Source of the DNA: Paenibacillus sp. G2S3
GTDB lineage: Bacteria > Bacillota > Bacilli > Paenibacillales > Paenibacillaceae
Length of the DNA stretch: 64,000 bases
NCBI RefSeq assembly: GCF_030123105.1
Contig: NZ_CP126095.1
Coordinates: 4,278,001-4,342,000 of the forward strand
Direction: 5' to 3'
Shown here: one piece after another, positions 56,629 to 64,000 of the stretch
Layout: each line of letters opens with the position of its first letter
Position numbering within the stretch: the stretch's first letter is position 1
Notes under the pieces: generated by a model
What the model saw: the letters and a program-made list of their open reading frames with translations, nothing else
Database searches by the model: none
Told to the model about the DNA's origin: nothing
Translations under genes and position numbers: made by a program

Positions 56629-56826
56629 GGTTAGCTAACGGTTTCTTTATTAATGACTTCAGTCATCTCCATTTATTACACGACAAAAACTCATCTGTCT
56701 ATACAAAAAAAAACCTCTGCACGTAGCATAGGGACTGTTGTTTTTCGCAAAAATTATACTTATAAATGAGCAAAAAGGACCACCCCATTCGGGCAGCCCT
56801 GTCTGCATGCAAATGCATCAGCTATT

Positions 56827-57870
56827 TTATTCCTCTTCCTCCACAACGCCTAGTGCGCGGTTCTTCTCTTTGAAACGGTCGTTATGGGACGAGACGTAGG
56901 CCATGTAAGGGGCATCCGGCTCCATGTACTTCTTCGCACTATTTAACGCTAAAATACCGCTGGTGAAGGTACCCGCAATCAGCTCAACCTTGCTCGGATA
57001 AGTAACGAAATCACCCGCTGCGTAGATACCCGGAATGTTGGTAATCATTTGGTCGTCTACCTGCATGTTCCATTCATTCATATTAAGCCCCCAATGGCGG
57101 ATCGAACCGTAATCGCATCTCATCCCGTGACTGACGACCACAGCGTCGACCTCAAGCTTTTGCTGCTCGCCTGTAACAGTATGAGCTACGGTGACAGTGT
57201 CTATAATTTTGCCATCCTGGCTATGAAGCGCTTCTACCGTAAAGGGGGTAAGGATCGTCACGGAAGACTGTCTCATTTGGCTTACTGTCCGTTCATGTCC
57301 TCCGAATTCGCCGCGTCGATGGACTATCGTCACGCTGGCCGCAATCGGTTCCAGCTCAACGGCCCAATCCACAGCGGCATCACCGCCGCCAGAGATCAAT
57401 ACCCGCTTGCCGCGAAAGCCGTCCAGCTGCTGCACCGTATAATGCAGATTGGTCACTTCGAAACGATCTGCTCCCTCGATCTCCAGCTTTGCCGGCTTGC
57501 GAGCGCCGTAACCGATGGCCAGAATAACCGTCCGAGTGAGATGCTGCTCACCAGTATCTGTCGTCAATAGGAAATTCCCATCCTCCTGCCGCTCACAATG
57601 CTGGATACGCTGGCCGAGCACAATCATCGGCTCAAAGGTTTGTGCTTGCTGAACCAACTGGTCGATCAGCTTTTCCCCGCGGACAGGGGTGATTCCTCCA
57701 ACATCCCAAATCATTTTCTCCGGGTAGGTCAGTATGCGTCCGCCCAATTCGTCCTGAGCTTCTATGAGCTTGGTTTTCAGTTCTCTCATACCACTGTAAA
57801 AGGCCGTGTACAATCCCGTAGGGCCGCCGCCAATAATCGTAACATCGAATAATTCTAGAGAATGGCTCAT
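56827..57870 (-). CDS. Ferredoxin-NADP+ reductase-like flavoprotein (thioredoxin-reductase fold)
   Basis: FAD-binding [15 protein letters not shown] is at residues about 12-28, NADPH-binding [15 protein letters not shown] in the middle and the C-terminal [18 protein letters not shown]. No CxxC redox pair is visible, so it is a YumC-type ferredoxin or iron-siderophore reductase. It overlaps the siderophore-binding lipoprotein gene by four bp, so it may release iron from the siderophore inside the cell. The length of 347 fits. Confidence 0.9.
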   Translation of the reverse strand: MSHSLELFDVTIIGGGPTGLYTAFYSGMRELKTKLIEAQDELGGRILTYPEKMIWDVGGITPVRGEKLIDQLVQQAQTFEPMIVLGQRIQHCERQEDGNFLLTTDTGEQHLTRTVILAIGYGARKPAKLEIEGADRFEVTNLHYTVQQLDGFRGKRVLISGGGDAAVDWAVELEPIAASVTIVHRRGEFGGHERTVSQMRQSSVTILTPFTVEALHSQDGKIIDTVTVAHTVTGEQQKLEVDAVVVSHGMRCDYGSIRHWGLNMNEWNMQVDDQMITNIPGIYAAGDFVTYPSKVELIAGTFTSGILALNSAKKYMEPDAPYMAYVSSHNDRFKEKNRALGVVEEEE

Positions 57871-58877
57871 GACTGCTCTCCCAACATAACTGGAAGCTGT
57901 TTAATTAATGCTTCTCTCGCGAGCGGATCTGTCGTAATGCCCAGCCCCCCGTTTACAAAATAAACTTTCCCCGCCTTCACGGCAGGCAAATCTCTCCAGA
58001 TCGGCTCGTTGATCATTTGCTTAACCGCATCAAGCTCAGGACCGTCAAAATAAACAATAAAGATCCGGTCTCCTGCCATATTCGGAAGCACTTCAGCCGA
58101 TATGTCCGAGTATCCGTAGTTCTCAGGATCATCAATCAGCTCTTGGATACCTGCCGTCGGCTTGAATCCTTTCTCATGATAGACAAACGTTGGCAAATAG
58201 CTTGTTGTATACACGCTAAGTCTATTTTGACCTAGCATATATTGAAAGACGGAAGCCGTCTCACCACTCTGGATGGTGCCCTTCTGCAGCAGAGAATCCC
58301 ACATTTCATTAATGTCAGCCTCATGCTTCGCTAGAAATTCATCCGCTTCTTTCTCAAAGCCTAGCCAATCGCCAATTCTCTGCACGCGTACAGGCATTGG
58401 ATCCCACTCATTCGTCTGAATAACTGGCGCAACTTTTCTCATAACATCAAGCTGCTGCGCATCTGTCATCGAGGTAATAATTAGATCAGGCTCCAGCTCA
58501 ATCAACTTCTCCGGGCTCGGCGGCCAGCCCACATCAGCAACGTCTTTCACTTCATCCCTGTACACGGCATATTGAAGCCCATCCTGAATCAGTCCAATAG
58601 GTTGAACGCCAAATAGCAAAATATCCCCGACCGTGTTATCTGTATAAATAATCCGCTTGGGTGAACTTGGAATCTCCACCTGTTTATCGTAAGCATCCGT
58701 CACAAGCTTGGTTGCTGATACCCCTTCTTGTCCGCTTCCTTGGTTTGTTGCAGCCGTTGCTGTATTTGTCGATTTAGCTTGGCTGCCTCCGCCGTTGCTG
58801 CCACACGCACTTAATGTTATTGCGATACAAAGCATAGCTAGACCTTTCCATATATTTTTGCTTTGAATTACCATCAT
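57867..58877 (-). CDS. Iron-siderophore ABC transporter binding lipoprotein (FecB/FhuD type)
   Basis: The lipobox LSACG lies near residue 25, followed by a low-complexity Ala/Thr/Ser linker and the two-lobe helical-backbone domain: [31 protein letters not shown]. The ATG at 58877 has GGAG five bases upstream; the open frame starts further upstream inside the Fur box. A sigma-A-like promoter and a perfect Fur box lie upstream. No permease or ATPase gene is next to it. Confidence 0.92.
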   Translation of the reverse strand: MMVIQSKNIWKGLAMLCIAITLSACGSNGGGSQAKSTNTATAATNQGSGQEGVSATKLVTDAYDKQVEIPSSPKRIIYTDNTVGDILLFGVQPIGLIQDGLQYAVYRDEVKDVADVGWPPSPEKLIELEPDLIITSMTDAQQLDVMRKVAPVIQTNEWDPMPVRVQRIGDWLGFEKEADEFLAKHEADINEMWDSLLQKGTIQSGETASVFQYMLGQNRLSVYTTSYLPTFVYHEKGFKPTAGIQELIDDPENYGYSDISAEVLPNMAGDRIFIVYFDGPELDAVKQMINEPIWRDLPAVKAGKVYFVNGGLGITTDPLAREALIKQLPVMLGEQS

Positions 58878-58903
58878 TGTCTCCGCCCATCTCTCTGTTT
58901 TAT

Positions 58904-58918
58904 TGATAATCATTATCA
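58904..58918. promoter_or_regulatory. fur box: Fur box, siderophore-binding gene
   Basis: TGATAATCATTATCA is a perfect 7-1-7 Fur box (TGATAATnATTATCA). It lies 10 bp downstream of a -10 TATACT (58928-58933) with -35 TTGTCG (58951-58956, spacing 17) on the minus strand, so Fur-iron should block the gene. Confidence 0.9.
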
Positions 58919-58927
58919 ACTATAGCC

Positions 58928-58956
58928 AGTATAGTTTCTGCTCTTAACACCGACAA
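58928..58956 (-). promoter_or_regulatory. Promoter of the siderophore-binding/reductase operon
   Basis: On the minus strand TTGTCG and TATACT are separated by 17 bp and followed by the Fur box. Confidence 0.6.
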
Positions 58957-59014
58957 GGATAGGATGGGACGTTATTTTATACTATTGGGCTGCTTAATAA
59001 CTAGAAGGAATCAA

Positions 59015-59043
59015 TTGATATCTTGGTAGCTTTAATGTATGAT
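59015..59043 (+). promoter_or_regulatory. Promoter of the Btr-like regulator gene
   Basis: TTGATA (59015-59020) and TATGAT (59038-59043) are 17 bp apart; the second Fur box follows the start point. Confidence 0.65.
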
Positions 59044-59052
59044 TTCTTTAAT

Positions 59053-59067
59053 TGATAATAATTCTCA
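59053..59067. promoter_or_regulatory. fur box: Fur box, Btr-like regulator gene
   Basis: TGATAATAATTCTCA fits the 7-1-7 Fur consensus with one mismatch (C for A in the right arm). It overlies the start of transcription of the regulator gene. Confidence 0.85.
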
Positions 59068-59088
59068 ATTGGACTTGGAGGTTTTCAC

Positions 59089-60672
59089 TTGGAAAGGAAC
59101 GGTTTGGAGGTCAGAAGGCCGGTACATACCCTTTATTTCGAATTGCACCATTTACAACATGTTGTTACTTCCCCATCAAGTGGAATCCCCCCGCAACCGC
59201 TGACCTCCTATACCTTGTTGGTCATGGAGGACGGTGAGGTCTCGCAAAGTTGGGACGATGAAGAATATACGCTAAAGGCTGGAAGCTGCTGGATATTTAG
59301 TCCTGGATCGATTATCGACATGAGCAAATTTCATGGTCAGGGCGGCTCGTTTTGGCTGCTCAACTTTTCCATCCTAGGCAACACAGCCAGACCCGTCACG
59401 ACCTATTTGCAAGTCGGTGAATGCCGTATTTCCTCTACAAAAGTTCCGCTGCGCATCGTCAGGGAAATCAGCAAATACCAGAATGATAAGTCTGCTGCAC
59501 GGCAAATGGACAATCACGCGAGATTTCAAAAGCTGATGCGAATCATGATAGAGAGCACGAAAGATCAGCCTGCTTCCGAAACTACACGTCAATCAGTACT
59601 AGCCATTATTGAACAGCTCAAGGAGCATTTTGCCGAAGAGATATCCGTAGAGGAGCTTGCTGCGCAAGCCCAAATCAGCAAACGCAGATTCACCCACTGG
59701 TTTAAGCACATTACTGGAAAGCATGTTTTGGAGTACATTACGGACTTGCGGATGGAATCAGCAAAACAACTCTTATTAAAAGGCGAGCGCCTGCAAGAGA
59801 TCGCCGTCAAGGTCGGTTACCGGGATGAATTTTATTTCAACCGTCGCTTTAAGCAGACGGAGGGCTTAACGCCCGGACAATTTGTCCGCAACTACGAGAA
59901 CAAACCAGCTCATATTTGTGCACTAACCTGCCTCGGTCATTTACTCGCACTTGGCATCCGGCCCATCGCAGCCGCAAAGAATTTAACCAACAGACCCTAC
60001 TTGCGAAACCTTAGTCTGGATATTCACCGGGTGAACAATATTCCTTATCAACTGGAAGAGATTGCTGAGTTACAGCCGGAATATATACTGGTATCGAACG
60101 AACAGGAATGTGAAGAGCTATCAGCCGTTGCCTCTACGATGATCTTCTCCCAAAACGACCATAAACCAATGACTTTACTGGCGATGCTCGGCGAAGCTTT
60201 TAATAAACAGAGGATAGCACAGCAGCTAATTTTGCAATATGAACAGAAAGCTGAGCGTCACAGAACCGAATTACGGGGATTCATATCCAAGGAAGAAACG
60301 GTTTCTGTTATCGAAATACGCACTGATTCCATTTATGTGTTTGGCAACTTCTGGTGCCGTGGAGCTTATAATTTATATGATGGACTAGGCATGACAGCCC
60401 CTCCCATTATTGAGCAAGAGATGCTTAACCGTGAGGCTTATCGCCTGATTACAGAGGAGCAACTTTCGCTATACGCAGGTGACCGATTATTTGTGAGCAT
60501 TCTTGATCCGGTTCGATTCAGAGCGCTGGAGAAGACTTTCATCTGGAAGCAGCTAAAGGCTGTACAAAATAATCATATCTATTCCATAGACCCGGAACAT
60601 TTCGCTGTCAGCGACCCCATCTCCATGCACAGCCAAATGGACGTGCAGATGAAGCTTCTGCTTGCTCGCTAG
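59089..60672 (+). CDS. btr: AraC-family regulator fused to a siderophore-binding-protein domain (Btr-like)
   Basis: A cupin-like region (about 15-130) is followed by a double helix-turn-helix (about 175-275) and a C-terminal domain (about 280-527) like the FecB/FhuD binding protein (LGHLLALGIRPIAAAK, LEEIAELQPEYILVS). This arrangement is that of B. subtilis Btr, which activates siderophore uptake when the iron-siderophore binds. The TTG start has GGAGG eight bases upstream. It is divergent from the binding-lipoprotein gene, and both have Fur boxes. Confidence 0.92.
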   Translation: MERNGLEVRRPVHTLYFELHHLQHVVTSPSSGIPPQPLTSYTLLVMEDGEVSQSWDDEEYTLKAGSCWIFSPGSIIDMSKFHGQGGSFWLLNFSILGNTARPVTTYLQVGECRISSTKVPLRIVREISKYQNDKSAARQMDNHARFQKLMRIMIESTKDQPASETTRQSVLAIIEQLKEHFAEEISVEELAAQAQISKRRFTHWFKHITGKHVLEYITDLRMESAKQLLLKGERLQEIAVKVGYRDEFYFNRRFKQTEGLTPGQFVRNYENKPAHICALTCLGHLLALGIRPIAAAKNLTNRPYLRNLSLDIHRVNNIPYQLEEIAELQPEYILVSNEQECEELSAVASTMIFSQNDHKPMTLLAMLGEAFNKQRIAQQLILQYEQKAERHRTELRGFISKEETVSVIEIRTDSIYVFGNFWCRGAYNLYDGLGMTAPPIIEQEMLNREAYRLITEEQLSLYAGDRLFVSILDPVRFRALEKTFIWKQLKAVQNNHIYSIDPEHFAVSDPISMHSQMDVQMKLLLAR

Positions 60673-60732
60673 TTTGAAAGCAACCTGGCTAAAGATTCTC
60701 TCTACTCTATAATACAAAACCAAGATCATGCT

Positions 60733-60757
60733 AAAAAAGCCAGCTATCATAGCTGGC
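60733..60757 (-). terminator. Terminator of the GNAT gene
   Basis: The stem GCCAGCTA (60739-60746) pairs with 60750-60757, and six T follow on the minus strand. Confidence 0.85.
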
Positions 60758-60829
60758 CAAATCATAAAAGAAGCATTTGCTGGCATCATAACTACCATTA
60801 TCTTGCCGGTTAAACATTTCTTACAAACC

Positions 60830-61384
60830 TTATTCTAAATGATCGCTTACATTACACAACCAAACCATATGATCGGAATCGGGTCCCCAATAATCTTTTA
60901 CTACCTTATAAGGCTCCCCAAATTTACGCTGCCACTTGATTTGTGCACGTTTATAGCCACTGTCCAAACAAAATTGCTCGATCCCTTGTTCGTTTAGAAA
61001 TATCATCATTTTCTTAATTAATGCCGAACCAATCCCTTGCCCCTGATAGCTTGGCAACACGTATAAACTCCCCAATTCCCCCAAATGATCCAACTGATGT
61101 TCTGCACAGGTTTGAATAGTCTCGCCACAGGGACCATAGGAAATCGTGCCCACAACCGTCTCATCAAATTTAGCGATAAATAAATAATTGCCCGAGTTTG
61201 CCTGTTCCAGTGAAGATAACGCCTTTTGCTTTTTATGATCGGTTTCACTTTGTATATCCTCTAGTAAGTGACCTAATCCTTCTTTGTTAAAGGCATCCGA
61301 TATTGATTCTTCAAATACCCGGCACGCAGATACATAATCGCCCTCAGTGAGTGTACTAATCGTAAAATGCTTTGTCTCATTCAT
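60830..61384 (-). CDS. GNAT-family N-acetyltransferase
   Basis: The 184-residue enzyme has the acetyl-CoA motif YVLPSYQGQGIGSALIKKM at about residues 112-130 and the C-terminal FCLDSGYKRAQIKW. RBS GAGGAG precedes the ATG. The acceptor is unknown. It is a single-gene unit divergent from lysE. Confidence 0.9.
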   Translation of the reverse strand: MNETKHFTISTLTEGDYVSACRVFEESISDAFNKEGLGHLLEDIQSETDHKKQKALSSLEQANSGNYLFIAKFDETVVGTISYGPCGETIQTCAEHQLDHLGELGSLYVLPSYQGQGIGSALIKKMMIFLNEQGIEQFCLDSGYKRAQIKWQRKFGEPYKVVKDYWGPDSDHMVWLCNVSDHLE

Positions 61385-61470
61385 TATGTTGATCTCCTCT
61401 GCAATAATGTACTATTAACAATCAAGTTATGAGGTTTATATTCATAAGACAACTTTTACTGGAGGTCATC

Positions 61471-62052
61471 ATGAATATAATTTCCTTTCTTCTTTATTGC
61501 ATTGTAGTTACATGTTCACCTGGTCCTGCCAATATTGTTATTCTTTCTTCCGTGCAACATTCAGGGGCTAAGAAAACCATGCGGTATGTATGCGGGGCTA
61601 CGATGGCTTTTGGACTATTGCTTATCCTTTCTACCTTGATGAATCGTGTTCTGGTAGAGATTATCCCAAATATTCTTATCATTATGCAAGTCATTGGGAG
61701 TTTATATATGCTCTACCTAGCTTACAAAATCTATAAAATGGGATCAATGGAAAACCAGCCTAATCCAAATGCCAATTTTCGCTCGGGTTTACTTATGCAG
61801 CTTGTGAATCCTAAAGTGCTCTTATTTACTTTAACAGTCATTCCCAGCTATGTAATGCCATTCTACACTTCTTCTCTCACCTTGTTTATGTTTGTTATAA
61901 TTATAACTGTGATCGGATTTTTTGCTTTTACGACATGGGTTGTATTTGGGGCAATCTTCAGAGCATTTCTGCAAAATCATCAAAAAGTTCTAAATACTCT
62001 GATGGCACTATTTTTAGTATACTCGGCCATTATGATATCGGGAATCCTATAA
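61471..62052 (+). CDS. LysE-family amino acid exporter
   Basis: The 193 residues hold about six membrane segments with the family start VVTCSPGPANIVILSS. The ATG at 61471 has GGAGG five bases upstream; the frame to 61429 adds residues without an RBS. It is followed after 18 bp by an AraC gene, its likely regulator. Confidence 0.9.
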   Translation: MNIISFLLYCIVVTCSPGPANIVILSSVQHSGAKKTMRYVCGATMAFGLLLILSTLMNRVLVEIIPNILIIMQVIGSLYMLYLAYKIYKMGSMENQPNPNANFRSGLLMQLVNPKVLLFTLTVIPSYVMPFYTSSLTLFMFVIIITVIGFFAFTTWVVFGAIFRAFLQNHQKVLNTLMALFLVYSAIMISGIL

Positions 62053-62070
62053 GTCGTGGAGGCTAAGAGC

Positions 62071-62844
62071 GTGGAGAGATTCAACTATAAAAAGTCGGCA
62101 GATATCCTAACATTGTCAGCTAGCATGAGTGATTTCACTTATAAAAAACATTGCCATGAGGAATACGCAATCGGTGTCACCCTACGTGGCATTCAGCAAT
62201 ATAACCTTGACGGCAGCTTGCAATCCTCTCATAAAAATGGCGTAATGCTATTTAATCCAGAGCAAACGCATGACGGCAGTTCATATGATAGAGCAGGTAT
62301 TGACTATGTCATGCTATATATCAAGCCAACCTTGATACAAGAGATCCTAGGAAAAAAAGAACTCCGCTTCGCCTCTCCCATCCTATACGATGACAAGTTG
62401 GCACAGTGCATATTAGCGCTAAGTCAAGCCATCCAGAATGGCAAAGAGGAGTCCTTGTGCAGTGAGCTGTTGGTAACTCTGGTTCACCTAGTATCTAATA
62501 CTGAACTAGTTACAGAGCACAGGATAAATAATAAATTTGTTAGAACAGCAAAGGAAATGATGTACTGCAGTTTAGAACATGTACTAAAACTAGATGATCT
62601 CTGTAAAGAGTTTGGACTTTCCAAATATCAATTTATCCGAGAGTTTAAGACACATACAGGAATATCACCTTATCAATTTTTCTTGAATTGCAAGGTAGAG
62701 CATGCCAAGCAGTCCATTGAGAAAACTAAGGATATCTATGCCGCTGTAGTAGATTGTGGATTTGTGGATTTAACTCATTTGAACCGGCATTTTAAAAGCG
62801 TGTTTGGCATAACCGCACATGAATACAGGTTACAACTGCATTGA
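62071..62844 (+). CDS. AraC-family transcription regulator
   Basis: The N-terminal cupin-like sensor (HCHEEYAIGVTLRGIQQY) is followed by the double helix-turn-helix ending DLTHLNRHFKSVFGITAHEY. The GTG at 62071 has GGAGG eight bases upstream and is preferred to 62056, which lies in the RBS. It is in a unit with lysE; AraC-LysE pairs of this type usually control amino acid export. Confidence 0.9.
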   Translation: MERFNYKKSADILTLSASMSDFTYKKHCHEEYAIGVTLRGIQQYNLDGSLQSSHKNGVMLFNPEQTHDGSSYDRAGIDYVMLYIKPTLIQEILGKKELRFASPILYDDKLAQCILALSQAIQNGKEESLCSELLVTLVHLVSNTELVTEHRINNKFVRTAKEMMYCSLEHVLKLDDLCKEFGLSKYQFIREFKTHTGISPYQFFLNCKVEHAKQSIEKTKDIYAAVVDCGFVDLTHLNRHFKSVFGITAHEYRLQLH

Positions 62845-62863
62845 GCAGAAGTAACCTGTATTC
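62821..62863. terminator. Hairpin across the stop codon of the AraC gene
   Basis: A 13-bp perfect stem (62821-62833 with 62851-62863) includes the last codons and the stop of the AraC gene. No T run follows, but it separates this gene from nagA, which converges on it with 27 bp between them. Confidence 0.6.
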
Positions 62864-62871
62864 ATCATGAT

Positions 62872-64000
62872 TTATAAAATTTGACCATCCACCATTGTCC
62901 AGCACACTTTAAATTCATCATCCAAGAGGACCAGATCAGCATCAAAGCCGGATGTTATTGTCCCCTTTTGTTGAAGTCCAAGAATATTGGCCGGCGTAGT
63001 TGAAGCCATCTTTACGGCGTCTACCAATGGAATTCCAGTTTCGACAGTATAACGTAAGGCTTCATTCATAGTCACTGTGCTTGAAGCTAGCGTTCCATCC
63101 TTCAGTCTCGCTACCCCCTCGGATACCGTAACATGATGGCCTCCAAACATATAATCCCCATCACCTAATCCCATGGCTTGCAGTGCATCTGTAATCAAGA
63201 CCATTCCTTCTGGTCCTTTCAAGGTATGCATTAATCGAATAATCGCAGGATGCAGATGGACGTTGTCCACAATCGCTTGAAGGCTTACATGCTTCTCTTC
63301 AAAAGCAGCCACAATTACCCCTGGATCTCGATGATGGATAGGCCGCATGCCATTAAAACAATGCGTAACATGACTTGCCCCCGACGCAAAGGCTTGTTTA
63401 GCTTCCTCATAAGTAGCATCCGAATGAGCGATGGCTATAACTACACCCTTTTCCTTCAGATAGGAGATGAGCTCCATCCCTCCCGGCAGCTCAGGAGCAA
63501 TTGTTACCATTTTAATGAGTGAACCCGCTTCTTCAAAAATCAGGTTCATTTCCTCTAAGTTGGGATGGCGCAGATACTTTTCGTTCTGCATTCCTTTTCG
63601 CTTCGGGTTCAGGTAAGGTCCCTCTAAGTGAATACCTGCGATCTTAGCGCCCACTTCATGTCCGATCACACGCTTGACACTTCGAATCATTTCTAAAAGA
63701 TCTTCTAGCGTAGAACTCACAGATGTAGCCAGAAATGAGGTACAGCCAGATGAAGCACAAGCACTAGAGACTTCTTGAATACTCTTGTCCGTGCCGTCCA
63801 TCATATCGAAACCATTGGCGCCATGAATATGAACATCTATCATCCCGGGTACTAATAAATGGCCGCCACCATCGATCCGTTCATATTTTCCCTCTGGAAT
63901 CGATAGATCCTCTGTATCTATCTTCATGATTTTCCCTTCAGAAATCCACACATTAGCCGCTGGGACAATACGATTCTGAAGCGCCACTTGTATATTTTGC
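62872..64000 (-). CDS. nagA: N-acetylglucosamine-6-phosphate deacetylase, 5' end outside the window
   Basis: NagA removes acetate from GlcNAc-6-phosphate, the first step after import of chitin sugar. Metal and catalytic motifs are DVHIHGANGFD, HLEGPY, IAHSDATYEEA, THCFNGMRPIHH and ITDALQAMG. The first in-window start (GTG at 63987) has no RBS and would lack the usual first strand; the frame is open to the window edge (QNIQVALQ), so the true start lies beyond base 64000 and roughly 20 residues are missing. Confidence 0.93.
   Translation of the reverse strand, partial: QNIQVALQNRIVPAANVWISEGKIMKIDTEDLSIPEGKYERIDGGGHLLVPGMIDVHIHGANGFDMMDGTDKSIQEVSSACASSGCTSFLATSVSSTLEDLLEMIRSVKRVIGHEVGAKIAGIHLEGPYLNPKRKGMQNEKYLRHPNLEEMNLIFEEAGSLIKMVTIAPELPGGMELISYLKEKGVVIAIAHSDATYEEAKQAFASGASHVTHCFNGMRPIHHRDPGVIVAAFEEKHVSLQAIVDNVHLHPAIIRLMHTLKGPEGMVLITDALQAMGLGDGDYMFGGHHVTVSEGVARLKDGTLASSTVTMNEALRYTVETGIPLVDAVKMASTTPANILGLQQKGTITSGFDADLVLLDDEFKVCWTMVDGQIL

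Larger units (their letters stand above)
55165..56631 (-). mobile_element. Complete IS3-family insertion sequence (IS150-like), 1461 bp, with 3-bp target duplication
   Basis: The element proper runs 55168-56628. Both ends begin TAAACTGTACCCTAT (15 bp identical), and the similarity continues imperfectly to about 38 bp. GGT flanks both sides (55165-55167 and 56629-56631), as expected for a 3-bp duplication. Two overlapping frames with a frameshift site make the transposase. It inserted between the dehydrogenase gene and the iron-reductase gene and does not break a gene. It is intact by all visible signs. Confidence 0.93.

Noticed and set aside
57049..57570. 173-codon plus-strand frame
   Set aside because: It is antisense to the flavoprotein gene, whose FAD and NADPH motifs are clear.
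60553..60798. 81-codon frame on the minus strand overlapping the Btr-like gene end
   Set aside because: It lies largely inside the opposite gene and across a terminator hairpin and has no RBS.
1..64000. tRNA, rRNA, CRISPR array, prophage or classical riboswitch
   Set aside because: None of the sequence signs were recognised when reading through; a covariance-model search would be needed to exclude small RNAs.

Overview
The window looks like a chromosomal segment of a spore-forming Firmicute of the Paenibacillus type. Evidence for this is two spore-germinant receptor (ger) operons, a YtaF-like sporulation membrane protein, a YkoP/polysaccharide deacetylase pair, strong AGGAGG-type ribosome sites with frequent GTG/TTG starts, many AraC-family regulators and many proteins with an SLH/stalk-era Paenibacillus flavour (copper-amine-oxidase-like domain, FN3-decorated secreted enzymes). 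No rRNA, tRNA, CRISPR array or phage block was seen. All calls come from reading the sequence and family knowledge; no database search was run.

Layout. 1-7.3 kb: a secreted-enzyme block (alkaline phosphatase, AA10 chitin-active monooxygenase with FN3 and CBM domains, purple-acid-type phosphatase, GH46 chitosanase), bracketed by two identical 23-bp direct repeats. 7.5-14.3 kb: AraC regulator, polysaccharide deacetylase plus YkoP-like protein, SgrR-type regulator, a 46-residue peptide gene, a YcdB-like protein and a small HhH-like protein. 14.4-19.8 kb: sugar O-acetyltransferase facing a LysR regulator, a short (class III) hybrid-cluster protein, a DHA2 efflux pump and a SHOCT protein. 19.9-30.4 kb: two ger operons that point at each other, with a MarR regulator and an MFS pump between them. 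30.5-36.5 kb: ADP-ribosylglycohydrolase-like protein, a CAP-domain lipoprotein that seems to start on ATT, YtaF, an HTH-DUF1232 protein, and a LysE exporter divergent from an XRE-cupin regulator. 36.2-41.0 kb: stalk-domain protein, DUF1906 protein, and a BlaI repressor with an M56 (BlaR1-like) protease whose sensor end is an Asp-box domain. 41.2-49.7 kb: an operon of a very large GNAT fusion protein and an amidohydrolase, an MFS pump, and a RodA-like/LCP pair for the cell wall. 49.7-55.0 kb: a two-component system, then two Gfo/Idh/MocA dehydrogenases around an AraC regulator. 55.2-56.6 kb: a complete IS3-family (IS150-like) insertion sequence with terminal repeats, a GGT target duplication and a frameshift site. 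56.8-60.7 kb: a Fur-controlled iron locus (siderophore-binding lipoprotein plus ferredoxin-type reductase, divergent from a Btr-like AraC regulator). 60.8-64.0 kb: GNAT, LysE plus AraC, and nagA, which runs off the right edge.

How the genes work together. The left block would expose and cut chitin or chitosan and release phosphate outside the cell; nagA at the right end would use the N-acetylglucosamine 6-phosphate produced. The ger operons, YtaF and possibly YkoP serve the spore. The BlaI/M56 pair, the MarR, LysR, XRE and AraC genes are local regulators, each next to its likely target, and for several of them operator-like repeats are visible in the promoter. The points most worth a second look are the M56/Asp-box sensor with twin BlaI operators, the 1058-residue GNAT fusion and its amidohydrolase partner, the ATT start of the CAP lipoprotein, the repeat-flanked secreted-enzyme block, and the divergent Fur-box iron locus that lacks its own permease.
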